A DNA stretch of 64,000 bases from Tsukamurella paurometabola DSM 20162 (GCF_000092225.1 NC_014158.1:2356001-2420000); one strand, 5' to 3'; numbered from the stretch's first letter, positions 46,283 through 57,036 are shown. Notes: generated by a model not told the origin, from the sequence alone. Numbers and translations are program-made.

Positions 46283-46296
46283 CAATTCGCACATGA
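46234..46296 (+). CDS. Possible 20-residue leader peptide upstream of the CGNR gene
   Basis: The ATG inside the first repeat copy opens a 20-codon frame with the same Shine-Dalgarno as the CGNR gene, beginning MKYDDYVSRG and ending at TGA 46294-46296, 17 bases inside the CGNR gene in another frame. Translation of this frame would pass over the CGNR start site, so it could tune its expression. It may also be an accident of the duplicated segment. Confidence 0.35.
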   Translation: MKYDDYVSRGSCKESNAIRT

Positions 46297-46849
46297 CACG
46301 GAGCCCTCGCTGGTCATGGCCGCCGACCTCGCCAACTCCGACTACGACGGGCACGACCGTCTCGGAACCGTCGCCGCGATCCGGGAGTACCTGCGCGCGC
46401 ACGAGTTCACCGGATGGAGCGGCGCGGGCTCCGCCGATGTCGAACCGATCCACGCCCTGCGCGCCGATCTGGTCCGCGTCTGGGCGGCACACGACCCCGC
46501 CGACGTGGCGCACATCGTCAACGAGATGCTCGCGCAGTCCCCACAGCAGCCGCGGCTCACCAAACACGGGAGCTGGGACTGGCACCTGCACTTCACCCCG
46601 GACGATGCGCCGATCCCGGTGCGCATGCGCGCGGAGTTCGCGATGGCCCTGGTCGACCTGGTGCGCAGCGGCAACGTCGACCGACTCAAGGTCTGCGCCG
46701 CGGACGACTGTGATCGAGTCCTCGTCGACCTGTCCCGCAATCGCTCGCGCCGGTTCTGCAGCGAGGGGAACTGCGGCAATCGCACACACGTCGCCGCGTA
46801 CCGCGAACGTCAGGCGTCGAGTTCTGGCGGGCGCCGCGACGAGCCGTGA
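46280..46849 (+). CDS. CGNR zinc-finger / ABATE-domain regulator
   Basis: 189 residues. The N-terminal part LVMAADLANSDYDGHDRLGTVAAIREYLRAHEF is ABATE-like; the C-terminal zinc finger is CAADDCDRVLVDLSRNRSRRFCSEGNCGNRTHVAAYRERQ, with four Cys and the CGNR tetrapeptide. Such proteins are transcription regulators, in actinobacteria frequently divergent from an EamA exporter, as here. ATG 46280 carries AAGGAG at 7 bases. Confidence 0.9.
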   Translation: MQFAHDTEPSLVMAADLANSDYDGHDRLGTVAAIREYLRAHEFTGWSGAGSADVEPIHALRADLVRVWAAHDPADVAHIVNEMLAQSPQQPRLTKHGSWDWHLHFTPDDAPIPVRMRAEFAMALVDLVRSGNVDRLKVCAADDCDRVLVDLSRNRSRRFCSEGNCGNRTHVAAYRERQASSSGGRRDEP

Positions 46850-46925
46850 GTGGAGGTCTACCGTAGGGGGTGCACAGGGCCGGAACCACCGGCATCTCAT
46901 CCCCAGCGCAGGAGCGAGAAGAGTA

Positions 46926-48377
46926 ATGAGCGAGGGAACGCACCGCCATAAGGTGGTCGTCATCGGTTCCGGTTTCGGTGGCCTGTTCGGCACCAAGGCC
47001 CTCAAGCGCGCGGACGTCGACGTGACCGTGATCGCGAAGACCCAGCACCACCTATTCCAGCCACTGCTCTACCAGGTGGCAACGGGAATCCTGTCCGAGG
47101 GCGAGATCGCTCCGGCCAGCCGGGTGGTGCTGCGCAAGCAGAAGAACGCCCAGGTCCTGCTGGGCGAGGTCACCGACATCGACCTGGAGAACCGCACCGT
47201 CACCAGTCACCTGCTGGACCGGGTCACCGTGACGCCGTTCGACAGCCTGATCGTGGCCGCCGGCGCCAATCAGTCCTACTTCGGCAACGACCGGTTCGCC
47301 GAGTTCGCTCCGGGTATGAAGACCATCGACGACGCCCTCGAACTCCGCGGCCGGATCCTCGGCGCGTTCGAGCAGGCGGAACTGTCGCACGATCACGACG
47401 AGCGCGAGCGGCTGCTCACCTTCGTCGTGATCGGAGCGGGGCCCACCGGCGTGGAGCTGGCCGGGCAGATCGCGGAGATGTCGGACAACACTCTCAAGGG
47501 CGCATTCCGCAATATCGATCCCACGGAAGCGCGGGTCATCCTGCTCGACGCCGCGCCGGCCGTACTGCCCCCGATGGGCGAGAAGCTGGGCAACGCCGCG
47601 GCCGATCGGCTGCGCAAGATGGGCGTCGAGATCCAGCTCAACGCGATGGTGGTCGACGTCGACGCCGACGGTCTGGTGGTGAAGGAGAAGGACGGCACCG
47701 AGCGCCGGATCGAGGCGCAGTGCAAGGTGTGGTCGGCCGGTGTCTCCGCCAGCCCGCTGGGCAAGATCATCGCCGAACAGTCGGGCGCCGAGGTCGACCG
47801 CGCGGGCCGCGTGAAGGTGCTCCCCGATCTCACGGTCCCCGGGAATCCGAACGTCTTCGTCGTCGGCGACATGATGGCGGTCGACGGTGTTCCCGGAATG
47901 GCGCAGGGCGCGATCCAGGGTTCGACCTACGCCGCCAAGGCGATCAAGGCCGGTCTGGCCGGACAGAGCCCCGCGGATCGCAAGCCCTTCAAATACTTCG
48001 ACAAGGGCTCGATGGCCACGGTCTCGCGCGCCAGCGCGGTGGCGAAGGTCGGCAAGCTCGAGTTCAGCGGGTTCTTCGCCTGGCTGGGCTGGCTGGCACT
48101 GCACCTGTGGTACATCGTCGGATACCAGAACCGCGTGATCACCCTGACCTCGTGGGGCGTCACGTTCCTCACCAACAAGCGCGGTCAGATGACGATCACC
48201 GAGCAGCAGGTGTACGCGCGCACGGCGCTGGACGCGCTGCAGAACAGCGGCACCAAGGTGATCCCGCCGGTGCACACCAGCTCGCCCGCTGCGCTCTCGG
48301 CACCACAGGCCGCCGCCGCGGCCGCGCAACCGACCGCCCCGAAGCCCGAGGCCGAGAAGGCGGAGAAGGCCGGCTGA
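46926..48377 (+). CDS. ndh: Type II NADH dehydrogenase (NDH-2)
   Basis: 483 residues. FAD-binding GSGFGG (residues 14 to 19) and NADH-binding GAGPTGVELAGQ, plus HHLFQPLLYQVATGILSEGEIA and VFVVGDMMAVDGVPGMAQGAIQGSTYAAKAI (quinone/FAD region). The C-terminal part has a membrane-associating hydrophobic stretch (FFAWLGWLALHLWYIVGYQN) and an Ala/Pro/Glu-rich tail. It passes electrons from NADH to menaquinone without pumping protons and is the main respiratory NADH dehydrogenase in mycobacteria. GAGAAG precedes ATG 46926. It ends in a strong hairpin. Confidence 0.95.
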   Translation: MSEGTHRHKVVVIGSGFGGLFGTKALKRADVDVTVIAKTQHHLFQPLLYQVATGILSEGEIAPASRVVLRKQKNAQVLLGEVTDIDLENRTVTSHLLDRVTVTPFDSLIVAAGANQSYFGNDRFAEFAPGMKTIDDALELRGRILGAFEQAELSHDHDERERLLTFVVIGAGPTGVELAGQIAEMSDNTLKGAFRNIDPTEARVILLDAAPAVLPPMGEKLGNAAADRLRKMGVEIQLNAMVVDVDADGLVVKEKDGTERRIEAQCKVWSAGVSASPLGKIIAEQSGAEVDRAGRVKVLPDLTVPGNPNVFVVGDMMAVDGVPGMAQGAIQGSTYAAKAIKAGLAGQSPADRKPFKYFDKGSMATVSRASAVAKVGKLEFSGFFAWLGWLALHLWYIVGYQNRVITLTSWGVTFLTNKRGQMTITEQQVYARTALDALQNSGTKVIPPVHTSSPAALSAPQAAAAAAQPTAPKPEAEKAEKAG

Positions 48378-48391
48378 CCGGTTGTCGCCGC

Positions 48392-48433
48392 CGACGGTGC
48401 GCGCTCACCCCTCGGGGCGGGCGCGCACCGTCG
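48392..48433. terminator. Terminator between ndh and PaaI thioesterase
   Basis: CGACGGTGCGCGC (48392-48404) pairs perfectly with its complement at 48421-48433. It stands between two convergent genes and can end both. Confidence 0.75.
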
Positions 48434-48446
48434 TCTTCGGAGCGGG

Positions 48447-48872
48447 TCAGCCCTCGATGTTCTGCAGGCGGACCTGTCCGCGGGCGATGAGCTTGCCGTC
48501 GTCTCCGCCGATCTCCACCAGCCACAGTTGCTGGCGACGGCCCCGATGGATCGGAGTGCTGCGGATCGAGAGGGTTCCGCTGGCCACGGCACGCAGGAAA
48601 TCGGTGTTGTTGTTGACACCGACCACGTGTCCCGTGCCGCCCAGCCAGACCACACCCGAGACGCTGGCGACCGACTCGACGATCGAGCAGTAGACCCCGC
48701 CGTGAGTGATACCGAAGGGCTGGTGCAACTCCGGGCGCAGGGTGAGCGTCGCGGTGACACCGTCCGGGGTGACCGCGGTGTATTCGAGTCCCAGGATCGT
48801 GTCGAATCCGGCGGCTCCGCGCTCCAGGATGGAGTCGATGACCTGTTGCTGTCCTGCAGTGGGTTGCGTCAT
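48447..48872 (-). CDS. PaaI-type hotdog thioesterase
   Basis: 141 residues. The PaaI family core is present: LHQPFGITHGGVYCSIVESVASVSGVV (HGG motif with the catalytic Glu) and VVGVNNNTDFLRAVASGTLSIRSTPIHRGRRQQLWLVEI. It hydrolyses aryl- or acyl-CoA, and the M. tuberculosis counterpart appears to be Rv1847. TAGGGT (minus, 48884-48879) lies 6 bases before ATG 48872, a leaderless start. Confidence 0.85.
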   Translation of the reverse strand: MTQPTAGQQQVIDSILERGAAGFDTILGLEYTAVTPDGVTATLTLRPELHQPFGITHGGVYCSIVESVASVSGVVWLGGTGHVVGVNNNTDFLRAVASGTLSIRSTPIHRGRRQQLWLVEIGGDDGKLIARGQVRLQNIEG

Positions 48873-48970
48873 GGAGACACCCTATTCGCCGGCCGGCACA
48901 GCGAATGTCCGGGTGCGCGTCGGGGTAGACCCCGATGCGGGGAGCGTGCTCGGCGCGGCACTGTGGAGAC

Positions 48971-49201
48971 ATGACGCAGAACCTGAACTTCGACCCCACT
49001 CCCTACACCTCCCCGCAGGCACCCAAGCGGTTCGCGCGAGACCTGCAGAACAACTGGATCGGCGGTGTGTGCTCGGGCATCGCCCGCTACTTCGGCGTCC
49101 AACCCGCACTGGTGCGCGTGTTGTTCGTGGCGTCCTGCCTGTTGCCCGGCCCGCAGTTCCTGGTCTACCTGCTGCTGTGGCTCGTCATGCCGAAGGGCTG
49201 A
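48971..49201 (+). CDS. PspC-domain membrane protein
   Basis: 76 residues. KRFARDLQNNWIGGVCSGIARYFGVQPALVRVLFVASCLLPGPQFLVYLLLWLVMP is a complete PspC domain with one or two membrane segments. PspC-type proteins sense or bind partners under membrane stress; in actinobacteria many are stand-alone like this one. ATG 48971 is the only convincing start. A long hairpin follows. Confidence 0.88.
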   Translation: MTQNLNFDPTPYTSPQAPKRFARDLQNNWIGGVCSGIARYFGVQPALVRVLFVASCLLPGPQFLVYLLLWLVMPKG

Positions 49202-49243
49202 CGCGGCGAATGCGGGCACGCGACACGGCCCGGAGAGAGTGAT

Positions 49244-49280
49244 CGGCGGGCCCCACGCTCAGCCTTCGTGGGACCCGCCG
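49244..49280 (+). terminator. Terminator after the PspC gene
   Basis: CGGCGGG-c-CCCACG (49244-49257) pairs with CGTGGG-a-CCCGCCG (49267-49280), one mismatch, 9-base loop, 42 bases after the PspC stop. Confidence 0.7.
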
Positions 49281-49419
49281 TCGCACAGACCGGGCGTGAC
49301 AACTGCAGCCCTCAGTTCGCAACACGGTCTGATGTGGATCACTCGTCGCTCTCGGCGACATCCATCACTCTAGGGCAGGCTCGCCTAACTAAGCAAGCCC
49401 TAATGTCCGTGATGTGGGT

Positions 49420-49462
49420 TACGACACGCCGTCGTAGCGATCCAGGCCATCACGAGTAGAAT
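49420..49462 (+). promoter_or_regulatory. blaI promoter with BlaI-like operator
   Basis: Inverted repeat TACGAC-N5-GTCGTA (49420-49436) precedes the -10 TAGAAT (49457-49462), which lies 7 bases before the blaI ATG. Operators of BlaI/MecI repressors are TACnACA-type inverted repeats, and the position would block RNA polymerase, so autoregulation is likely. Confidence 0.6.
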
Positions 49463-49469
49463 CTGAACA

Positions 49470-49859
49470 ATGGCGGCATTGGGAGATCTTGAGCGCGCGG
49501 TCATGGATCACCTCTGGGCATCCACCGAACCGCAGACCGTGCGACAGGTGCACGAGTCGCTCGCGGCCGACCGCGAACTCGCATACACCACGGTCATGAC
49601 GGTGCTGCAGCGCCTCGCGAAGAAGAAGCTGGTCAGTCAACTCCGCACCGATCGCGCACACCGGTACGCCGCGACTTTCGGCCGCGAGGAACTCGTGGCC
49701 GACCTCATGTTCGACGCACTGGCGCAGGCCGACAGCTCACGGGAAGCGGCGCTCGTGCACTTCGTCGAGCGTGTCGGTGCCGACGAGGCACAGGCCCTGC
49801 GCCGCGCCCTCGCCAAGCTCGAGGCCGATCAAGCGGCCGACGGTCGCACCCACCCCTGA
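49470..49859 (+). CDS. blaI: BlaI/MecI/CopY-family repressor
   Basis: 129 residues. N-terminal winged helix LGDLERAVMDHLWASTEPQTVRQVHESLAADRELAYTTVMTVLQRLAKKKLVSQLRTDRAHRYAATFGREE is the BlaI family core; a dimerisation helix follows. In mycobacteria BlaI represses blaC and ATP-synthase and other genes, and is released when the partner M56 protease acts. ATG 49470 gives a leaderless mRNA. The M56 gene follows 20 bases downstream. Confidence 0.92.
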   Translation: MAALGDLERAVMDHLWASTEPQTVRQVHESLAADRELAYTTVMTVLQRLAKKKLVSQLRTDRAHRYAATFGREELVADLMFDALAQADSSREAALVHFVERVGADEAQALRRALAKLEADQAADGRTHP

Positions 49860-49879
49860 CGAGCCGATAGGCTCGTGTG

Positions 49880-50821
49880 ATGGCGGCGATCCTCTTCGGC
49901 TTGCTGGCCCTGTTACTCGCGGGGCCGGTGCCGCTGTGGCTCTCCAAGGCGAGCTGGCCGGTCCGGGCCCCCCGCGCTGCGCTGGTGCTCTGGCAGGCGA
50001 TCGCTCTGGCCGCCGTCCTCTCCGCGTTCAGCGCCGGCCTCGCCATTGCGAGCCGCCTGCTCGTGCTGGGTCCCGACGGCCGCCCGACCACCAATCCGAT
50101 CGATGAGATCCGGCAGCTCGGCATCGTGCCGTGGACGGTCTCGGTCATCGCCTTCGCGTTCACCCTGGTCATCGGCGCTCGACTGATCACCTCCACCGTC
50201 AAGCTCGCGATCCGCACCCGTCGGCGCCGGGCCAGGCACCGCACCGTCGTCGACATCCTCAGCCAGGCGGTCGACGGCGACCACCCCGTCTCGGCCGCCG
50301 ACCTGCGCATCCTCGGCGTGGACGAGCCCCTCGCCTACTGTCTGCCCGGGCTGCGGCACCGCGTGGTGGTCAGCGAGGGAACGCTGAACCAGCTCAGCCA
50401 CGACGAGCTCACCGCGGTGTTGGCGCACGAACGGGCCCACCTGCGCTCACGGCACGATCTCGTGCTGGAGGCCTTCACCGCCGTACACCATGCCTTCCCT
50501 CGCGGCGTGCGGTCTTCGGCCGCCCTGGACTCCGTGGAATTGTTGGTCGAGCTCCTCGCGGACGATAAAGCCGTGGCCGCGGCCGGTCCGCTCCCTCTCG
50601 CCAATGCCCTGGTCACGTGCGCCAAGAGCCCCGCACCGCGGGGTGCGCTCGCGGTCGGATCGACCGGCACGGTGGTCCGCGTGGAGCGACTGTCCGAACC
50701 GGCCGCCGGCGCCCTGTTCAACGCGGGGATCTATCTGACCGCCGGATTGGTCCTGGTGATCCCCACGGTCGCGGTCGCGGTGCCGTGGCTCACCGAGCTG
50801 TACCGCCTGTTCACCCACTGA
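49880..50821 (+). CDS. M56-family membrane metallopeptidase (BlaR1-like)
   Basis: 313 residues. Membrane segments at the N-terminus (about 5-17, 34-52, 80-100) and one near 285-305 frame the zinc-protease domain with the HExxH motif in LTAVLAHERAHLRSRHDLVLEA. Unlike staphylococcal BlaR1 there is no C-terminal penicillin-binding sensor domain, as in the mycobacterial partner of BlaI. It probably cleaves BlaI or triggers its cleavage. ATG 49880 is chosen: the -10 TAGGCT (49868-49873) is 6 bases upstream; the GTG at 49877 is too close. Confidence 0.88.
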   Translation: MAAILFGLLALLLAGPVPLWLSKASWPVRAPRAALVLWQAIALAAVLSAFSAGLAIASRLLVLGPDGRPTTNPIDEIRQLGIVPWTVSVIAFAFTLVIGARLITSTVKLAIRTRRRRARHRTVVDILSQAVDGDHPVSAADLRILGVDEPLAYCLPGLRHRVVVSEGTLNQLSHDELTAVLAHERAHLRSRHDLVLEAFTAVHHAFPRGVRSSAALDSVELLVELLADDKAVAAAGPLPLANALVTCAKSPAPRGALAVGSTGTVVRVERLSEPAAGALFNAGIYLTAGLVLVIPTVAVAVPWLTELYRLFTH

Positions 50822-50942
50822 CGCGGGCCGCAGGTGGCAGGGACGGCCACTAGTTCGTGACGGGTCCCGGTGCGAACTCCGGCCGAGCGTCACGGGAACC
50901 GGTACGCTGAGCCGACATTCATCGGGGGATGAGGGGAACAGC

Positions 50943-52857
<1,915 letters not shown>

Positions 52858-52880
52858 CGCAATCTGTTCGATCACCTCGG

Positions 52881-53022
52881 TAGACTGCTCGCAGCTGTGA
52901 TCATCGATGGGGATGGAAAGGGACATTGAAGGTCCGAAGACCCGGCAGGCGCCGCCGACGACGAGCCGCCACGCCGATGCCGACGTGGCGAGCCCGCACC
53001 GCGACCATGACCCGAGGCGGCG
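52881..53022 (+). other. 142-base promoter and leader before the first CNNM gene
   Basis: TAGACT at 52881-52886 is a good -10 and would give a 5' leader of about 130 bases. The leader is rich in self-complementary GC stretches (for example CACGCCGATGCC... with ...GACGTGGCGAG). I recognise no known riboswitch class, although a metal-responsive leader would be plausible before CNNM transporters. Confidence 0.3.
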
Positions 53023-54375
53023 ATGTCTAGCACGCTGATCACGATCGCTGCGGTCGTCGGATTCCTCGCGCTCACGTTGGGCACCGCACTGTTCGTGGCG
53101 GCCGAGTTCTCACTGACCGCCCTCGAGAAGTCGACTATCGACGCCGATGTCCGCGACCGGGGTGACCGCCGGTCGAAACAGGTGCAGAGTGCGCACCGCA
53201 CCCTGTCGTTCCAGCTGTCCGGCGCCCAGCTCGGCATCACCATCACCACGCTGGTGACCGGATACCTCGCCGAACCGGTGTTGTCGAAGTTCCTGCGCCC
53301 GGCGCTGGAATGGACCGGTATGCCCGGCGTCTGGTCGTCGGCCCTGACGCTGATCCTGGCGCTGGTGATCGCGACCTCGCTGTCGATGGTGCTCGGCGAG
53401 CTGGCGCCGAAGAACCTCGCCATCGCCCGGCCCCTGAACACCGCCCGCCTGACCGCCGGTGCGCAGGCGGCGTTCTCCACGGTCTTCCGCTGGGCGATCA
53501 CCTTCCTCAATACGACGGCCAACCGATTGGTGCGCCGGCTTGGCATCGAACCCGCCGAGGAGCTGAGCTCGGCGCGGTCCGCACAGGAATTGAGCGCGCT
53601 GGTCCGCAATTCCGCGGCACAGGGCGCGATCGATGAGATGACGGCCGAACTGGTGGGCCGCTCGCTGGAGTTCGGTGAGCTCACCGCCGAGGAGCTGATG
53701 ACCCCGCGACAGCGGGTGCACTCGGTGGGGGTCGACGACACGGTGGCGGATCTGGTGGCGCTGGCGATCGACTCGGGGCATTCGCGGTTCCCGGTGATCC
53801 GCGGCGACCTCGACGACACCGTGGGCTTCATTCACGTCAAGCAGGCCCTGACCGTGGCCGCGGACCGTCGCGCGTCCACCACCGTGGGCTCGATCGCCAC
53901 GGCACCCCCGGTGGTCCCGGCGGCGCTGGACGGCGACGCACTGATGGAGCAGCTGCGGGCGAACGGCCTGCAAATGGCGCTGGTCGTGGACGAGTACGGC
54001 GGCTCCGCGGGGATCGTCACGGTGGAGGATCTGATCGAGGAGATCGTCGGCGACGTGCGCGACGAGCACGACGACAACGAGCCGGTCGACGTGCAGCGCA
54101 CCGACACCGGCTACCTGTGCGCAGGCCTGCTCCGCATCGACGAACTCGAACGCGATACCGGGTACCGCGCACCGGAGGGCGACTACGACACTCTCGGTGG
54201 CCTGGTGATGTTCCTGCTGGGCCGGATCCCTGAGGTGGGTGATCAGACCGAGCTGCCGCCGCATCGTGTGGAGGACGACGAATCCGGTACCGATCGCAGC
54301 TGGATCGCGCGGGTGGCCCGGATGGACGGCCGCCGCGTCGACCTCGTCGAGTTGGTGGAGGTGACCGATGAATGA
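53023..54375 (+). CDS. CNNM/CorC-family protein (DUF21 + CBS pair + transporter-associated domain)
   Basis: 450 residues. Membrane DUF21 (CNNM) domain in the first ~200 residues ([56 protein letters not shown]), then two CBS motifs ([26 protein letters not shown]-type; [28 protein letters not shown]) and a C-terminal CorC/HlyC domain ending with an [11 protein letters not shown] strand. CNNM/CorC proteins move or sense Mg2+. M. tuberculosis counterpart appears to be Rv1842c. ATG 53023; overlaps the next gene by 8 bases. Confidence 0.9.
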   Translation: MSSTLITIAAVVGFLALTLGTALFVAAEFSLTALEKSTIDADVRDRGDRRSKQVQSAHRTLSFQLSGAQLGITITTLVTGYLAEPVLSKFLRPALEWTGMPGVWSSALTLILALVIATSLSMVLGELAPKNLAIARPLNTARLTAGAQAAFSTVFRWAITFLNTTANRLVRRLGIEPAEELSSARSAQELSALVRNSAAQGAIDEMTAELVGRSLEFGELTAEELMTPRQRVHSVGVDDTVADLVALAIDSGHSRFPVIRGDLDDTVGFIHVKQALTVAADRRASTTVGSIATAPPVVPAALDGDALMEQLRANGLQMALVVDEYGGSAGIVTVEDLIEEIVGDVRDEHDDNEPVDVQRTDTGYLCAGLLRIDELERDTGYRAPEGDYDTLGGLVMFLLGRIPEVGDQTELPPHRVEDDESGTDRSWIARVARMDGRRVDLVELVEVTDE

Positions 54376-55441
54376 CCTCCTGGCCGTCGGCCTCACCGTG
54401 CTGTTGCTCGCCGCCAATGCGTTCTTCGTGGCTGCCGAGTTCGCGCTCATCGCCGCCCGCCGCGACCGGCTCGAGGCGCTGGTCGACCAGGGGCGCGACA
54501 GCGCCCGAGCGGTGATCAAGGCCTCGGAGAACCTCTCGCTCATGCTGGCGGCCTGCCAGCTCGGCATCACCATCTGCTCGATCCTGCTGGGCAAGGTGGG
54601 TGAACCCGCCATCGCTCATCTGTTGGAGAAGCCGATGGAGTGGGCGAACGTGCCGGAGGCGCTGCTGCATCCGATCTCGTTCACCATCTCGCTCAGCCTG
54701 GTGGTGGTGCTGCACATCCTGCTCGGCGAGATGGTGCCGAAGAACATCGCACTGGCCGGCCCGGAGTCGGCGGCCATGTTGCTGGTTCCGCCGCTCGTCG
54801 CCTTCTCGAAGCTGATGCGCCCGGTGATCGCGGTGTACAACTGGCTCGCGACGCTGGTGCTGCGTGCATTGGGCGTGGAACCTCGCGACGAATTGGAGGG
54901 CACGATCTCGGCGGGCGAACTGTCCGAGCTCATCGCCGAATCGCACGACGAGGGCCTGATCGACGCGGAGGAACAGCTGCGACTTACCCGCGCGCTCCAG
55001 ACCTCGCGACGCACCGTCGCCGATGTGGCGATCCCGCTCGCGCAGATCCGCGGGCTGCAGGCCGTTGCGGGGCCGGGTGGCACCTACGGACCCACCCTCG
55101 GCGATATCGAATCCGCTGTCGCCGAGACGGGCTTCTCGCGGTACCCGGTGCGCAGCCGAGGCGGCGCTTTCACGGGCTACCTGCACGTCAAGGATGTCTT
55201 GCCCGACATCATGGACGCCTCGGTCGGGCCGGACACCGTGATCGGCGCCGGCCGCATCCGACCGCTCCCGGTGGTCGACGGCGCGCTCTCGCTGGACCAG
55301 GCCACCTCGCATCTGCGTCGTCTCGGTGGGCATCTCGCCGCCGTCGCCGACGATCACGGTCGCACGATCGGCATCGTCGCCCTGGAGGACGTGGTCGAGG
55401 AGTTCGTGGGCACCGTGCGCGATGGAACGCACCGGGTGTGA
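54368..55441 (+). CDS. Second CNNM/CorC-family protein
   Basis: 357 residues. DUF21 domain: AANAFFVAAEFALIAARRDRLEALV, LMLAACQLGITICSILLGKVGEP and LLGEMVPKNIALAGP, followed by one CBS pair (ISAGELSELIAESHDEGLIDAEEQLRL ... GIVALEDVVEEFVGTV). The C-terminal CorC domain is absent, unlike the upstream paralogue, so the two may form a hetero-oligomer. ATG is embedded in the end of the upstream gene (8-base overlap). The M. tuberculosis counterpart appears to be Rv1841c. Confidence 0.9.
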   Translation: MNDLLAVGLTVLLLAANAFFVAAEFALIAARRDRLEALVDQGRDSARAVIKASENLSLMLAACQLGITICSILLGKVGEPAIAHLLEKPMEWANVPEALLHPISFTISLSLVVVLHILLGEMVPKNIALAGPESAAMLLVPPLVAFSKLMRPVIAVYNWLATLVLRALGVEPRDELEGTISAGELSELIAESHDEGLIDAEEQLRLTRALQTSRRTVADVAIPLAQIRGLQAVAGPGGTYGPTLGDIESAVAETGFSRYPVRSRGGAFTGYLHVKDVLPDIMDASVGPDTVIGAGRIRPLPVVDGALSLDQATSHLRRLGGHLAAVADDHGRTIGIVALEDVVEEFVGTVRDGTHRV

Positions 55442-56328
55442 GTTCCGCACCGAACCCCACAGTCCTCACCGATGCGCAGTGGCTCCCCCGGGCCGCCGCG
55501 CACCGCGATCGGCTCGGACCGTTCGTCCAGGCACATCGTGAGCGTGCGCGACGCGGCGAGAAGCATCCCGTGTGGGACTTCCTGTTCACCTATTACGGGC
55601 ACCGTCCGGCGCAGCTGTTGCGCTGGCATCCGGGACTCGGGACGGCCCTGGAGGGTCAGGCCGCGGCGGAGCAGTTCGACGGATCGCGGGGCTACCGGGT
55701 CTCCGGGACGCGGGTGATGCTGGATCCGGCGGTGCTCGCCAAGCGTGCCGACACCGCCGCCTATGTGGCGCGCCTGCTGGCGGCCACCGCAGCGCGGCGC
55801 CCGGTGTTCGGTTGTTTCGGACTGCACGAGTGGGCGATGGTCTACCGCGAAGCGGACCAGGCAAGGCACCCCGTACCGCTGCGCCTCGGCCCGGAGGGCA
55901 CCGACGAGGTGGTGCGGGCGGGGCAGCTCACCTGCACCCACTATGACGCGTTCCGGTTCTTCACCCCGGAGGCGGCGCCGCGCAACGCGACCGAGCTCAC
56001 CCGCGAGGGGCAGATCGGCTCCGAGCAGCCCGGCTGCCTGCACGCCGGGATGGACTTGTACAAGTGGGCGTTCAAACTGGCGCCCGGCGTACCGTCGGAC
56101 CTGGTGGCGGATGCCTTCGAGCTGGCACGGGACGCCCGCGAACTGGACATGATGGCGAGCCCGTACGACCTCGTCGCCTACGGCTTCGCGCCGATCGCGA
56201 TCGAGACGGCCCCGGGTCGCCGGGAGTACGTGCGTCGGCAGGCCGAGTTGGCGCAGCGCGCAGCCCCGATCCGCGAACGCCTGCTCGCGGTCGTCCGCGC
56301 CTGGCCGGGTGCCGACACGTCCGCGTAG
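55438..56328 (+). CDS. Putative 3-methyladenine DNA glycosylase family protein
   Basis: 296 residues. It matches, by overall pattern, the actinobacterial proteins annotated as 3-methyladenine DNA glycosylase: an N-terminal WLPRAAAHRDRLGPFVQAHRERARRGEKHPVWDFLFTYYGHRPAQLLRWHPG, ARRPVFGCFGLHEWAMVYR, HYDAFRFFTPEAAPRN, GCLHAGMDLYKWAFKLAP and MMASPYDLVAYGFAPIAIETA. No classic HhH-GPD motif was seen, so the biochemical role is uncertain. GTG 55438 overlaps the CNNM stop (GTGA). Confidence 0.72.
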   Translation: MSSAPNPTVLTDAQWLPRAAAHRDRLGPFVQAHRERARRGEKHPVWDFLFTYYGHRPAQLLRWHPGLGTALEGQAAAEQFDGSRGYRVSGTRVMLDPAVLAKRADTAAYVARLLAATAARRPVFGCFGLHEWAMVYREADQARHPVPLRLGPEGTDEVVRAGQLTCTHYDAFRFFTPEAAPRNATELTREGQIGSEQPGCLHAGMDLYKWAFKLAPGVPSDLVADAFELARDARELDMMASPYDLVAYGFAPIAIETAPGRREYVRRQAELAQRAAPIRERLLAVVRAWPGADTSA

Positions 56329-56369
56329 ACCGAGCGTTGACTTCGCAGTGGTGACATACTCGCGCTGAA

Positions 56370-56386
56370 CGTGAGCGTTGCTCACG
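56370..56386. promoter_or_regulatory. Short inverted repeat between the glycosylase-like and M23 genes
   Basis: CGTGAGC-GTT-GCTCACG (56370-56386), perfect 7-bp arms, followed by a T-rich stretch. It could terminate the upstream transcript or be an operator of the M23 gene, whose ATG is 37 bases on. Confidence 0.4.
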
Positions 56387-56422
56387 GTCGGTTCCTTTCA
56401 TGGACTCTCAGAGAGAAGACTC

Positions 56423-56944
56423 ATGACAGATCGCCTCGAATCACCGGTACTACTGAGTCGACGACGGCTGCTCCTCGGTAGCGCGGTCGCCGCTGGCCTC
56501 GCCTCTGCCGGGGCCGCATTCACGCCGGCGGCGAACGCCGCGACCTACGTGCGTCCGATCCGCGATGCGGGTGCGCACCCGATCACCGCGCAATGGCGTC
56601 AGCCCGGCTCCTGGGCCGCCGGGTACCACACCGGCGTCGATATCGGCTGCCCCATCGGCACCCCGGTCTACGCCACCATCGGCGGTGATGTCCGCACCGG
56701 CCGGGCGAACTGGGGGTCCGCGTACGGGACGATGATCCTGATCAACGACAACGTCGACGGTTCGGACTGGGGTTACTGCCACTTGTCGCGGCGGGTGGTG
56801 AGCGATGGCCAGCGCGTCGCGACCAACCAGCTGATCGGCTACTCCGGCAATACCGGTAACACCACGGGCCCGCACCTGCACCTGGAACGCCGTCCTCGGT
56901 ACGGCGGATACGGATCGGATCTGAACCCCAATCTGTGGCCGTGA
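56423..56944 (+). CDS. M23-family peptidase with Tat signal peptide
   Basis: 173 residues. SRRRLLLGSAVAAGLASAGAAF is a twin-arginine-type signal; a cleavage site follows AAFTPAANAA. The M23 (LytM) domain carries the zinc ligands in YHTGVDIGCPIGTPVYA and GPHLHLE and a GYCHLSRR segment; it has one domain only. It should cleave peptide cross-links of peptidoglycan, or regulate amidases, in the envelope. The start codon follows GAGAAG. A strong hairpin ends it. Confidence 0.88.
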   Translation: MTDRLESPVLLSRRRLLLGSAVAAGLASAGAAFTPAANAATYVRPIRDAGAHPITAQWRQPGSWAAGYHTGVDIGCPIGTPVYATIGGDVRTGRANWGSAYGTMILINDNVDGSDWGYCHLSRRVVSDGQRVATNQLIGYSGNTGNTTGPHLHLERRPRYGGYGSDLNPNLWP

Positions 56945-56992
56945 CCCCCGGTCGAGGCCGCCTGCGGGTCCCGGCGCGCCGTCAGCCGACCG

Positions 56993-57014
56993 GCCGCCGG
57001 GGAACCCCGGCGGC
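56993..57014. terminator. Terminator after the M23 gene
   Basis: GCCGCCGGGG (56993-57002) and CCCCGGCGGC (57005-57014) are perfect complements around AA. It precedes the riboswitch promoter. Confidence 0.65.
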
Positions 57015-57036
57015 GCTCACGCCCGATAGCGCCGCC

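Noticed and set aside
54640-56328. A 562-codon frame starting inside the second CNNM gene
   Set aside because: The first part is out-of-frame CNNM sequence; the glycosylase-like protein starts at GTG 55438 where the two genes overlap by four bases.
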